From CAVYUC01 sp963783085 (GTDB lineage Bacteria > Bacteroidota > Bacteroidia > Bacteroidales > Prolixibacteraceae), in contig CAWAMJ010000007.1 in NCBI GenBank assembly GCA_963783085.1, positions 124,001-188,000 of the forward strand: DNA of 64,000 nt. The letters are read 5' to 3'. Below the pieces are notes generated by a model that was not told the DNA's origin, did no database searches, and was given only the letters and a program-made list of their open reading frames with translations. The translations under genes and the position numbers were made by a program. Positions 1 through 8,067 of this stretch are shown one piece after another (positions within the stretch are counted from its first letter, which is position 1; each line of letters begins with the position of its first letter).

Positions 1-139
1 AGTTAGGACAGGGCGTGCGGCTGCTGTATTAGATAGGAAAATAACAATACCTGGATTCAGAAGCGATAGATTATTATTTCCAATTCCTGAATATGCTATT
101 GATGTTAATCCTGATCTTACACAAAACAACGGATACTAA
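1..139 (+). CDS. C-terminal end of a SusD/RagB family outer-membrane lipoprotein (partial)
   Basis: The reading frame is open from base 2 to a TAA at 137-139 and encodes about 45 residues ending in PIPEYAIDVNPDLTQNNGY. The ending 'P-I-P-x-x-E/I-D-x-N-P-x-L-x-Q-N-x-G-Y/W' is the standard SusD C-terminus and matches the ends of the three complete SusD genes later in this window. SusD proteins are surface lipoproteins that cap a SusC transporter and bind glycan. The SusC partner must lie upstream, outside the window. A terminator follows directly. The short length limits what more can be said. Confidence 0.85.
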   Translation, partial: VRTGRAAAVLDRKITIPGFRSDRLLFPIPEYAIDVNPDLTQNNGY

Positions 140-170
140 TTTTCTGTAAGATAAAAGAAGTAAAATAATT

Positions 171-208
171 AAACTATAACATCCATTTACGGGTGTTATA
201 GTTTTTTT
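171..208 (+). terminator. Rho-independent terminator after the SusD fragment
   Basis: A 10-bp perfect stem (AACTATAACA at 172-181 with TGTTATAGTT at 194-203), extended by T-G, C-G and C-G pairs, encloses a 6-nt loop and runs into a T tract at 202-208. It lies 32 bp after the SusD stop and ends just before the phosphoesterase start at 221, so the latter needs its own promoter or read-through. Confidence 0.8.
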
Positions 209-220
209 AATAAATGTAAA

Positions 221-2056
221 ATGCGGGTTTCAAAAATTATCAAATTCATCGATTTCTTATTAATAGTTCTGATTTTCTTATCGAGCTGTAATAAAAATGT
301 CAATGAGATTGGGCAAAATGAGGCAATCCGGGTATATTTAGAATATGCCGATGGTAAAGATAGAGGAATGTTTGAGTCCAAAACGAATAACAAGGGTTTT
401 CAGGATGAAAATTTTGATGCAACAACAACTATGGTTGTAAATTGGCATCGGCTTTCTGAGGTAGACCCAGGAAAAAACGCTCGCTTGAGGTATAGAAGAG
501 TTTTCCCGTCAATTTCAAGATGGTTAATCGAGGATGGAAATTCATTTAATTTTTGGAATAGAACCGAATTAATAAACAGGGTTATTTTAAAAAATCTTTC
601 TTCCAATTCCATATATGAATTTAACGTAAAGGAAAATGGAGAAACATTCAGATTTAGGACTATGCCTTCAGAATTAGAGGATCGACCAGTGAAGATTGTG
701 GTAGCCAGTGATCTTCAAAGTCCTGATTGGAATTATCCCGCACTTGAAATTGTAAAGACGGCTGCATTACAAGAACCTGATTTGTTTGTGGGTGTAGGTG
801 ACTTTCTCAATACAAATGGAGATCCAAACAGTTTGAAGGCAGCAAATGACTGGGCACATTATTTGGATATTTTGTATAGCGTTAATAATGGATATTTTTT
901 TTATGACTTAAAAATTGACGGGAAGGTTTATAAGAATATTATTATCCCCCACATGGTAGTGGTAGGAAACCATGACATAGAAGGACAACTTATGCATCCG
1001 AGAGACGTTAATACCACGGGCGAGCCCAAATATCCTAAATTTACGGGACCTAATTGGCTGGAACTTTTATTTCATTTCCCTTTTTCCAGTGAAGGGTTCT
1101 CTAGTGAAGTAAATCCTGTACATCCGAATATTAATAACCAAACTCTTGTTAAAGGATTTAACAAAGGTGGATTTGGAAGCATGAGTTTTGGAGACTATCT
1201 TCTAATTATTGATCTAAATAACATCCAGTTTTGGGAGGGGGAACCCAATTCCGAATTGAGAGACTGGAAAGGTGACCTTATCACAGATAAATGGCCTTGG
1301 TACGGTCAAATACAATCAGATGTAAGACAAGATTTATGGTTGAAGCATACATTGGAGAACCGTTCGTATAAACATATAATTCCATTTTATCATCGAGGTT
1401 TGTTTGGTGGAGCAAGACTTAATATGAGTCACAAAAACAGAGATATATTGAAATACTGGCTGCCTCTATTTTATAAGTATAATGTGAAGTTCATTACAGA
1501 AGCTCATGATCATTTGTATAAAAGAACAGTACCCCTAAAAATTACAAATAGCCAACCAAAGGATACATATATGGAACAACTGCCCTATAAACCACTAAGC
1601 TGGAATTTAGTCGATGTTCCCGAAACCTACCTTGAGGATTATTATACTGTAAATTGTATTAAAAATAATGAAACCCATGAAATTGTGGGATGGGAATTCG
1701 ACGGTAATTATATAACATATGATAAACAGGGATTTATAGTACAGGGTGACGGGGGCTGGGCAGCTGGTCGGCGTAATAAAGGAGATCGACAAGCAGGTAA
1801 TGCCGGATGGTGGTTTGTAGATAAATCAAAGGGTGGTGAGATTATCGACGGTAAGGATTCTTATTATTTAACGGTTATAAATTTGAGCAATAATGAAATC
1901 GAGATTGAATCCTTTTTTCCAAATAAACTAATCAATTTTCAAAATGGTAAATTGCCGTTTCCTATGAAGAAAGTTAAATGGGATTTTGATAGTTTGAGAT
2001 GGTACGCATTTGATATAAAAAAAGATCAGTGGTTAAATTATGCAATTGAAGAATAA
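221..2056 (+). CDS. Secreted calcineurin-like metallophosphoesterase (lipoprotein)
   Basis: This 611-residue protein starts with a hydrophobic signal segment ending in a lipobox (LSSC, Cys23), so it is probably anchored in an outer membrane. Residues about 35-150 look like a beta-rich N-terminal domain of the purple-acid-phosphatase kind. The metallophosphoesterase core follows: Asp164 in a degenerate D-x-Q first motif, G-D at 193-194, GNHD at 249-252, a later His in FYHRG and a final AHDH. These motifs normally hold two metal ions. The substrate is unknown. The gene follows a SusD gene, so it may remove phosphate from a glycan or nutrient handled by that SusC/D pair; this is inference. The gene is noticeably richer in A/T than its right-hand neighbours. 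Confidence 0.75.
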   Translation: MRVSKIIKFIDFLLIVLIFLSSCNKNVNEIGQNEAIRVYLEYADGKDRGMFESKTNNKGFQDENFDATTTMVVNWHRLSEVDPGKNARLRYRRVFPSISRWLIEDGNSFNFWNRTELINRVILKNLSSNSIYEFNVKENGETFRFRTMPSELEDRPVKIVVASDLQSPDWNYPALEIVKTAALQEPDLFVGVGDFLNTNGDPNSLKAANDWAHYLDILYSVNNGYFFYDLKIDGKVYKNIIIPHMVVVGNHDIEGQLMHPRDVNTTGEPKYPKFTGPNWLELLFHFPFSSEGFSSEVNPVHPNINNQTLVKGFNKGGFGSMSFGDYLLIIDLNNIQFWEGEPNSELRDWKGDLITDKWPWYGQIQSDVRQDLWLKHTLENRSYKHIIPFYHRGLFGGARLNMSHKNRDILKYWLPLFYKYNVKFITEAHDHLYKRTVPLKITNSQPKDTYMEQLPYKPLSWNLVDVPETYLEDYYTVNCIKNNETHEIVGWEFDGNYITYDKQGFIVQGDGGWAAGRRNKGDRQAGNAGWWFVDKSKGGEIIDGKDSYYLTVINLSNNEIEIESFFPNKLINFQNGKLPFPMKKVKWDFDSLRWYAFDIKKDQWLNYAIEE

Positions 2057-2224
2057 TGTGGAATGAAATTGCCACGATGAGTCGTAACTTTTTAAAAGAA
2101 TTTAATTATTGTGATTACTGGTTTTCAAATCTGCATATAGAGGATTATATGATCATATCTTAACAAATCTCAAACATTAGGTAATATCTTATAAATTCTC
2201 TAGCTGATTTGGAGAACTTTTAAC

Positions 2225-3466
2225 TTAAAATTCCCTTAACCCTCGCTCAATATATTCCATGTTCCAGATATCAAAAAGGGGCGGTTTGCCCGGAATTTCA
2301 TCCGGTTCTTGTTGAAAAAGTTTTTCTGCCCCTGTTTTTAATTGTTCTTGTAAAGCAAGTGTTTTTAAAGCATTTTCTTTTGCAATCCGGTAGGTTTTGT
2401 TTTTTAACCGGATTGAGGAGCCATTTGCCTGTTCTTCAGGAATTTCCGATAGTTGCAGCGTTTTGTAAGCCAGCGAATTGCCATCGTATTCCCGGATAAA
2501 ACCTTTTTCCGTGATTGTTTCTCCCGGCTCTGCAAGTGCGTTGGCAACCTGTTTCCGGAATCCGGTTTGCTGAAACCGGTTTTTAAACCAGAACGAACAA
2601 TAATTTATTCCAATACCGAGATGGTTTTCCTGCGCATAATTCAGGATTTCCAGCGCTGCCAGTTCCGATTCCAAAACAACCGGCTGCTCGGCCGGAATGT
2701 ACGTATAGTTTCGTTTTAAAAGCTTGGGTGCGTTGTGTTTTGTCAGGCGTAACTGGTGCAGGTTCAGATTGGTAACACCGGCATTTATGATTTCGGGCAG
2801 CAGTTTTTTCAGCCGTTCCTTTTCTTCCGGGACAGCCGGAATTTCGATGGTTATGTTTGGAATAATTCCTTTAGCCAGTCTTACTTTATCAAGTTGATAA
2901 CCCGTGGCGCCAATGTCGAACCGGATTTCATTCAATCCTGCCGCCGCCAGTTGTTCAAATTTCAATTTGTCGGCCAAAATTCCGTTGGTGTACATCCATA
3001 TGTAAATTTCAGGCGAACAACTTTTTCTGATTTCTTTTAAATACTGCAGCGTCCGATCGAAAAACAACAACGGTTCGCCACCGCTGAAACTCACGCCTTT
3101 GAATTTAAGAAAGTTGATATATTCGGCATAAGATTCAGGCGTTTCGAAATGAAAACGTTGGGTTGCCGGAATTTCATCTTTTTGCTGCGACGTTGGGCAG
3201 TAAAAGCAGCCGGCGTTGCATTTTCCGGTTATAAACAGACAACTCCAGGCGCCGGCGCCGCAAATCCGGCAACCTTTCGACAATTGTTTGTAATAAGGTT
3301 TGGTTTCCTTGAAACAACTGGTCTCTATTTTTTCAATTAGTTTTTTGCGTTGCCCAAGCAACCTTGCCGAATTGTAAGAATTCAGCCATTTTATTCCGGA
3401 AAATTCCGAAAATGCTTTTTGGGTTTTGCTCACCATATCGTTCAGGTAAGCGTCGAATGCGTCCAT
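2225..3466 (-). CDS. Radical SAM protein with an extra upstream cysteine cluster
   Basis: The 413-residue product carries the radical SAM signature C-x3-C-x2-C at Cys83, Cys87 and Cys90 (KCNAGCFYC), which binds the 4Fe-4S cluster that cleaves S-adenosylmethionine. A 'SFSGGEPLL' stretch matches the SAM-binding GGE motif. Just before it, Cys66, Cys69 and Cys76 (CRICGAGAWSC) form a second group that could hold a further Fe-S cluster or zinc. It does not resemble the anaerobic sulfatase maturase pattern (C-x3-C-x2-C followed by aromatic YCFY), so I do not assign it to the sulfatases of this window. The reaction is unknown. It stands alone, with no operon partner, and is separated from the next minus-strand gene by that gene's terminator. 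Confidence 0.75.
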   Translation of the reverse strand: MDAFDAYLNDMVSKTQKAFSEFSGIKWLNSYNSARLLGQRKKLIEKIETSCFKETKPYYKQLSKGCRICGAGAWSCLFITGKCNAGCFYCPTSQQKDEIPATQRFHFETPESYAEYINFLKFKGVSFSGGEPLLFFDRTLQYLKEIRKSCSPEIYIWMYTNGILADKLKFEQLAAAGLNEIRFDIGATGYQLDKVRLAKGIIPNITIEIPAVPEEKERLKKLLPEIINAGVTNLNLHQLRLTKHNAPKLLKRNYTYIPAEQPVVLESELAALEILNYAQENHLGIGINYCSFWFKNRFQQTGFRKQVANALAEPGETITEKGFIREYDGNSLAYKTLQLSEIPEEQANGSSIRLKNKTYRIAKENALKTLALQEQLKTGAEKLFQQEPDEIPGKPPLFDIWNMEYIERGLREF

Positions 3467-3789
3467 TTATGTTGATTTAAAAAATGAGTAGATGGATTAC
3501 AAAAAGGAATTTTGAAATCAGAGTTCGGAAAATATAAAAAGAAACAGGAACAGTTTTTCCCTGTTCGGAAAACGGCGATCAGGTGCAATATTTTCACCCA
3601 CCCTGCCTTTGTTTGATATATCGAATGAAGCTTTCATTTTCGGTTCAAATGTAGAAAATTTTTGATTCCGAAAAACAGCAGGGAGATTTTTTTAATGGAT
3701 TGTAAATAAGCGGTTTGGTGAAATAGAAAAAGCAGTCTTACGGAAAAAATCCGGTAAGACTGCCTTTGGTTCAAAATTGCGGAACAAGC
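3467..3789. other. Intergenic stretch between bacterioferritin and the radical SAM gene
   Basis: This 323-bp gap holds the bacterioferritin terminator at 3721-3763. A short imperfect inverted repeat (ACAG/CTGT around 3544-3566) is present but weak. The remainder, AT-rich and non-coding, should contain the promoter of the radical SAM gene, but I could not pick out a convincing one. Confidence 0.5.
3721..3763 (-). terminator. Rho-independent terminator of the bacterioferritin gene
   Basis: GCAGTCTTAC (3732-3741) pairs with GTAAGACTGC (3754-3763), extended by a bulged GG/CC. Read on the minus strand the stem is followed by a TTTTTCTATTT tract (3731-3721). It lies 27 bp past the bacterioferritin stop. 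Confidence 0.85.
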
Positions 3790-4287
3790 TTATTGGGCCG
3801 TGCCGCCACCGCCAATAAATTTACTTCGTTCAATCGATTGGAGCGCCAGGTAGTTGTCGCCAAATTTTTTCAGGTTTTCAATTTCAATATCGTACTGGTC
3901 AAAATGACGTTCTTCATCTTCAACCAACGCTTCAAACAGTTTTTTGGAAACGGAATCTGCATTTTCGGAACAAATGTTTGCCCACTTGTTGTAATCTTCA
4001 GCGCTCGATTCTTCCATTTTGGCAGCGAGCTCAAGCATGTCTTTTACATCGTGGATATTTTTCACTTCCTCAGCCACTTCCATTTTTACTTCACCTTTCA
4101 GGAAAAGGATTCTTTCTGCCAGTTTTTCAACGTGCAACATTTCTTCGATTGCGGTTTTTTTAAATAAATTGGCCAGCAAGTCATATCCCTGATCATCACA
4201 ATGAAAATGAAAATACATGTATTGGTGAACAGCAGCCAGTTCGTCGGCAACTGCAGCGTTTAGTAACTCAATGCTTTTTTCTTTCAT
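3790..4287 (-). CDS. bfr: Bacterioferritin-type ferritin
   Basis: The 165-residue product is a four-helix diiron ferritin that oxidises and stores Fe(II). Ferroxidase ligands are visible: Glu16, the E-x-x-H pair Glu49/His52, and a second E-x-x-H in DEERHFDQYD near residue 130. Met50 sits between Glu49 and His52 (EMLH), the position of the haem-ligating Met52 of E. coli Bfr, so a haem-binding 24-mer is likely. The length is close to the 158-residue E. coli protein. I start at the Met of MKEKSIELL; an upstream in-frame Met adds ten unlikely residues. The C-terminal GGGG-TAQ tail is longer than usual. It is monocistronic, ending in its own terminator. I call it Bfr rather than a rubrerythrin-like protein because of the Met. 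Confidence 0.82.
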   Translation of the reverse strand: MKEKSIELLNAAVADELAAVHQYMYFHFHCDDQGYDLLANLFKKTAIEEMLHVEKLAERILFLKGEVKMEVAEEVKNIHDVKDMLELAAKMEESSAEDYNKWANICSENADSVSKKLFEALVEDEERHFDQYDIEIENLKKFGDNYLALQSIERSKFIGGGGTAQ

Positions 4288-4458
4288 CTTGTTGATTTTT
4301 TGTTTATTATTCCACACGAAATTAACGGATTTCCTGCGGATTTAAAACTTTTGTTCCAAATCTTTCAGGGAAGAGATGTTTTATTAATCTGAATTCTTCT
4401 TAAATTTTTCAGATTAGCATGAATTGGTTAAATTTCAGAGAATTTAAAATTTTAACGA

Positions 4459-4746
4459 ATGAACAAGAAATCAGAAAATGAAAAACCATATATCGCCATT
4501 GTTTTAAAACACAGTGCAGTAGAGGAAGAGATTTGTGAAACGTTTGAAAAAGCTGTTTCAGTTTTAAAACAAGCTAACGATTCCGGGAAAGCGTATCCAC
4601 TGGCCATCATTCATGATGATACTGCCTATTTTCCCGCAGATGAAGAAACCGGTTTAAACCGGGCCAGACAAATGGAAGACTGGGAAATGATTTTAAAATC
4701 GGCAGGAAAAGAATACTCGAAAACAGATACTTTTAAGCTGCCGTAA
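4459..4746 (+). CDS. Small acidic hypothetical protein
   Basis: A 95-residue soluble protein with no signal peptide, membrane segment or known motif. It has a plausible alpha/beta pattern (YIAIVLKH, a helix to about residue 40, YPLAIIHDDTAYFP) and an acidic helix-rich C-terminus. I do not recognise the family. It is divergent from bacterioferritin, whose start lies 171 bp away, and convergent with the fucosidase gene, whose stop lies 13 bp beyond. Codon use looks like the neighbours, which supports it being a real gene. Confidence 0.55.
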   Translation: MNKKSENEKPYIAIVLKHSAVEEEICETFEKAVSVLKQANDSGKAYPLAIIHDDTAYFPADEETGLNRARQMEDWEMILKSAGKEYSKTDTFKLP

Positions 4747-4759
4747 TTTTGAAGTTGCC

Positions 4760-6067
4760 TTATAATTTTATCCTTAGGATCGTGTCGATATTATCTTGTT
4801 TCCGTTTGGGGATATTCAGCAGCAATCCGTAATCTGTTTCTTTATAAGTTACCTTATCGCCGCCATCAAAATAAGTTGCTGACTTAATTTTTGACGGAAG
4901 GGAAGGAATTAACAGGTTTTCGTCTTTCAGATCAAGAAGATGAATGTACAACATTCCATCTTTGGCAGTTGTTGTTGCTCCCCAGTCGGCTGGGCGGATT
5001 GGCCCGCCGCGGGTTCCATAAATGGTTTCGCCATATTTATCCAGCCATTTTCCCATCACCATAAGCGTGTCGATGTTTTCCTGCTGGATTTTTCCGTTTG
5101 GCATCGGGCCTGTGTTTAGCAGAAAATTGGCGCCAAAACCTGCTGCTTTTACCATGGTTTGAATGAGCTGTTTCGATGATTTATAATTTTTGTCCTGCAG
5201 GTTAAATCCCCAGGAACCGTTCATGGTTTCGCACATTTCGAGCGGCAATTCCGAAATGGTTCCGGTTTGGTTGAATCCCATCGTGTTTTCGCCGGGCAGG
5301 TCGCGCTCGAACATCTGAAAATCTTCGCCCGGAATAGGAGCCTGATGATGATTGCTTCCAATCAGAGCGCCGGGCTGCAGTTTATGAATTAACGCGTAAG
5401 TTTCATCAAGGTGCCAGTCAGCTTCCGGTTTGTCCCACATTCCATCGAACCAGATTCCGCCAACTTCGCCATAATTGGTGAGTAATTCCGTGAGTTGAGT
5501 GTTCATATAATCAATGTAATTCTCCCAGTCGCCACTTTCCGGTCTGCCGGTGTAACCGCGGCCTGTTCTTCCGCGCGGGAAATAATCCGGGTGGTGCCAG
5601 TCGAGCTGCGAGTGGTAGAAGAAAAGCTTAATTCCCTGTTTATCGCACTCTTCCTTTAGCATTTTCAGCACATCTTTTCCGTATGGTGTGCGGTCAACAA
5701 TGTCGTAACCGCTGATTTTCGAATCAAACATCGCAAATCCGTCGTGGTGTTTGCTGGTGATCGTTATGTACTTCATTCCCGCTTTTTTTACCATCGATAC
5801 CCATTCTGCTGGATTAAACTGTGTGGGATTAAAAAACGTCGGTAATTTTTCATACTGGTTAATTGGAATTTCCTGCTGGTTCATCACCCATTCGCCATCG
5901 CCCAAAATACTGTACACTCCCCAATGCACAAACAGGCCGAATTTGGCGTCCTGAAACCACTCCCGGTTTTCCATGTTTTTTTCTGAAGGAACATAACCGG
6001 ATTGTGCAAAAACGGTATTTGATATAAGTATCGTGGAAAATAGAAGGGAAAAAATAATCTGTTTCAT
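4760..6067 (-). CDS. Secreted alpha-L-fucosidase, glycoside hydrolase family 29
   Basis: This 435-residue enzyme begins with a Sec signal peptide (residues 1-21, cut after VFAQ). GH29 hallmarks are clear: FGLFVHWG (residues 43-50), SKHHDGFAMFDS (105-116) and GGIWFDGMW, in which Asp208 is the catalytic nucleophile of this retaining family. It removes alpha-L-fucose from glycans, probably in the periplasm. The first in-frame ATG at 6106 would put 13 residues before the signal peptide, so I choose 6067. It has no CAZyme neighbours in the same operon, only a convergent hypothetical gene. The GH29 subfamily cannot be set by eye. Confidence 0.88.
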   Translation of the reverse strand: MKQIIFSLLFSTILISNTVFAQSGYVPSEKNMENREWFQDAKFGLFVHWGVYSILGDGEWVMNQQEIPINQYEKLPTFFNPTQFNPAEWVSMVKKAGMKYITITSKHHDGFAMFDSKISGYDIVDRTPYGKDVLKMLKEECDKQGIKLFFYHSQLDWHHPDYFPRGRTGRGYTGRPESGDWENYIDYMNTQLTELLTNYGEVGGIWFDGMWDKPEADWHLDETYALIHKLQPGALIGSNHHQAPIPGEDFQMFERDLPGENTMGFNQTGTISELPLEMCETMNGSWGFNLQDKNYKSSKQLIQTMVKAAGFGANFLLNTGPMPNGKIQQENIDTLMVMGKWLDKYGETIYGTRGGPIRPADWGATTTAKDGMLYIHLLDLKDENLLIPSLPSKIKSATYFDGGDKVTYKETDYGLLLNIPKRKQDNIDTILRIKL

Positions 6068-6433
6068 TTTGTTTATTTTTGAAGTATTAGAAGCTGCAAA
6101 ATACAAATTAAATCAGACTTGCAAGTCTATATTGCAGGTTCGATCCTCGAGATTGTTTCTGCAGAGTGATTTCGATGGATAAATTATTCGCGTAAAAAAT
6201 GGTTCAGTTTAATTTTTTGTGGAGCGAAAGCCGTTGGATTCGTCATGCCTCCTCAAACAGCCGTAATTTTTTAACACCAACATCATTTGTTTTCCGGCTC
6301 ACCGCCCGAGGCCACGCTTCGATTCTGCGGACGGGGGGCTCGGGAGCGGCCTTTTTTAACCAGCCCCGGAATCGAAATAAAACATTAGTGAGAAAGGGAA
6401 GGAAAGTATAAGGCCTTTAAATTCAACCTCCTT

Positions 6434-6523
6434 AACGTTGTCAGGTCCTGCGGACGCTGACAAGTGTATGCTTCGTTGGTTTTTCCCGGAACCTGACATC
6501 GTCGTAAGACATGTCAGCGTTAA
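6434..6523 (+). repeat. Short palindromic repeat, family B, copy 1
   Basis: A roughly 90-bp element with imperfect terminal inverted repeats (AACGTTGTCA at the left, TGTCAGCGTT at the right). Its left part is a 26-nt hairpin at 6438-6463 (TTGTCAG-GTCC, loop TGC, GGAC-CTGACAA with single offsets). The reverse complement of the hairpin reappears at 16680-16705. Non-coding. Confidence 0.65.
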
Positions 6524-6526
6524 TTG

Positions 6527-6680
6527 AATATTGAGTCTGCTCCGAAAAGTCTGAGTTCATTGATTTTCAACTTCTTTACCCCTGACCCCTAAAGGGGAAC
6601 TTGTTGAAAATCAATGAACTCTTCAAAGTCCCCTTAAGGGGATTTAGGGGTTTTTGACTTTTCGGAGTGGACTCAATATT
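6527..6680 (+). repeat. 145-bp palindromic MITE-like repeat, family A, copy 1
   Basis: The ends are inverted repeats: AATATTGAGTC at 6527-6537 is exactly complementary to GACTCAATATT at 6670-6680, and the match continues through CTCCGAAAAGTC. Inside are an 18-19 bp inverted pair around GTTCATTGATTTTCAAC and two GC-rich hairpins (CCCCTAAAGGGG, CCCCTTAAGGGG). A second copy about 97% identical by eye lies at 33000-33146 in the opposite orientation. It has no coding capacity, so any movement would need a transposase from elsewhere. Confidence 0.8.
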
Positions 6681-6881
6681 AGATTTTAGAACAATTTTGA
6701 TGCTCCCGGGAGTTGACTTCTGCAATCTAAAATCGTTAATCGATGTTCTTCAATTAAGTAGAAAATCCGATGCACGTTAAGCACATACCAAGGCAAAGAT
6801 GAAGGCCTCCGGCAGAATATTGCAGAGGTGGGAATTTTCAATCTTTTCATCTGGCAATCAATTTTATTTCTCCACAACTTT

Positions 6882-7880
6882 TTAATGTGAGCCTAAAAAA
6901 TCTGTCAGTGGAGCAATAAACTTATCGAAGCTTTCGATGTGTGGCAAATGCCCGATGTTTTCAATTTCAACCAACCTGGCGTTTGGGATTTTATCCTGCG
7001 TAGCTTTTCCCAGCCGGTCATACCGGCCCATTTGATTTCTCACTTCTTCGCTAACGAGTTGTTTTCCGAGGGCGGTCCTGTCGCGTGTCCCGATTATCAG
7101 TAAAGTGGGACATTCAATTTGGCTGAATTCATAAACCACGGGTTGGGTAAAAATCATATCGTACGTAAGAGCCGAGTTCCAGGCAATCCGCTCATACTGG
7201 GAGTTGAGTGTCCAGCCAGCCAGCAGGTTAACCCATTCGTCGTATTCGGGTTTCCACTTTCCGTCGTAATAGCTTTCTTTTTGGTACGCTTTAATTTTAT
7301 CATAAGTTTTCTCCAGTTCGTTTTTATACCACCAGCCGATGCTTTTATAAGGCACAACCAATTTCCAATCCTCCAGTCCGATTGGATTTTCGAGAATCAG
7401 TTTATCGGTTATTTCCGGGTACATCAGTGCAAACCTGGTTGCCAGCATACCGCCCATGGAATGCCCCAGAACCGCCGTTTTTTCGATTCCGAGCGTGTCG
7501 AGCAGCTTTCGTGTATTCTGAGCCAGTTGCTGAAATGAATATTGAAAATGCCCGGGTTTCGATGATTTTCCAAAACCGATCTGATCGGGAACAATTACCC
7601 TGAAACCTTTTTCAGTTAACGCTTTTATTGTTGTTTCCCAATAGGCGCCGTTAAAATTTTTGCCGTGCATTAAAACAACGTTGGTTCCGTTGTAATTTTC
7701 GGGTTGAACATCCATGTATCCCATCTTCAGTTTTTGCTGCTGAATATTAAGCTGAATGTATTTGACCGGATATGGATATTTATAGTTGGTCAACATGATA
7801 TCCAGCCACTTTAATTCACTTTCCTGAGCTTGTGAAAAAGTAGAAATTAAAAACAACAAAGCAATAAACCTGAATTTCAT
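6882..7880 (-). CDS. Secreted alpha/beta hydrolase
   Basis: A 332-residue protein with a Sec signal peptide (residues 1-18, cut near SQAQ). The fold is shown by the oxyanion-side LMHGKNFNGAYW (70-81), the nucleophile elbow GHSMGG with Ser141, the acid in GTRDRTALG and the final His in IGHLPHIESF, giving a Ser-Asp-His triad. It probably acts on a small ester or similar substrate in the periplasm; sequence alone does not say which. I begin at 7880 because the 13 residues upstream in the longer frame (LPIKNNLLKYRK) precede an obvious signal peptide. It is a single gene, preceded by a 187-bp gap with no visible structure. Confidence 0.8.
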   Translation of the reverse strand: MKFRFIALLFLISTFSQAQESELKWLDIMLTNYKYPYPVKYIQLNIQQQKLKMGYMDVQPENYNGTNVVLMHGKNFNGAYWETTIKALTEKGFRVIVPDQIGFGKSSKPGHFQYSFQQLAQNTRKLLDTLGIEKTAVLGHSMGGMLATRFALMYPEITDKLILENPIGLEDWKLVVPYKSIGWWYKNELEKTYDKIKAYQKESYYDGKWKPEYDEWVNLLAGWTLNSQYERIAWNSALTYDMIFTQPVVYEFSQIECPTLLIIGTRDRTALGKQLVSEEVRNQMGRYDRLGKATQDKIPNARLVEIENIGHLPHIESFDKFIAPLTDFLGSH

Positions 7881-8067
7881 TTTTCTGTATTTTAAAAGGT
7901 TATTTTTAATTGGAAGCATTTATGAACCTTTGACATGGCAAATTTCCACGCGGTTTACCAAAAGCTCAAACGCATCAAATCCTTAACATTTATTAAAACA
8001 ACCTTGCAGTTTTTCCTGTTCAAACACAGATTTTCAGGAATAAGGAAAATTTCGCTTTAACACCATC

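Larger units (their letters stand above)
6068..6881. other. Long repeat-rich intergenic region
   Basis: These 814 bases hold no credible gene. A GC-rich hairpin lies at 6302-6349 (CCGCCCGAG with CTCGGGAGCGG) and runs into CCTTTTTT, resembling a terminator although no plus-strand gene precedes it. Two palindromic repeats follow back to back, at 6434-6523 and 6527-6680, each with a second copy elsewhere in the window. Short ORFs at 6199-6411 (+) and 6686-6877 (-) have no recognisable content. The region looks like a landing site for short non-coding elements. Confidence 0.6.

Noticed and set aside
2225..3466. The radical SAM gene as the maturase for the sulfatases of the window
   Set aside because: Its cysteine pattern and missing extra C-terminal clusters do not match anaerobic sulfatase maturases, and it is 50 kb from the sulfatases.
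6131..6165. A GGTTCGATCC stretch resembling the T arm of a tRNA
   Set aside because: The flanking bases do not form the T stem (GCAGG versus CTCGA) and there is no acceptor, D or anticodon arm around it.
6199..6411. A 70-codon ORF in the long intergenic region
   Set aside because: No recognisable domain, odd composition (GC-rich hairpin in the middle), and it overlaps repeat-like DNA. Probably chance.
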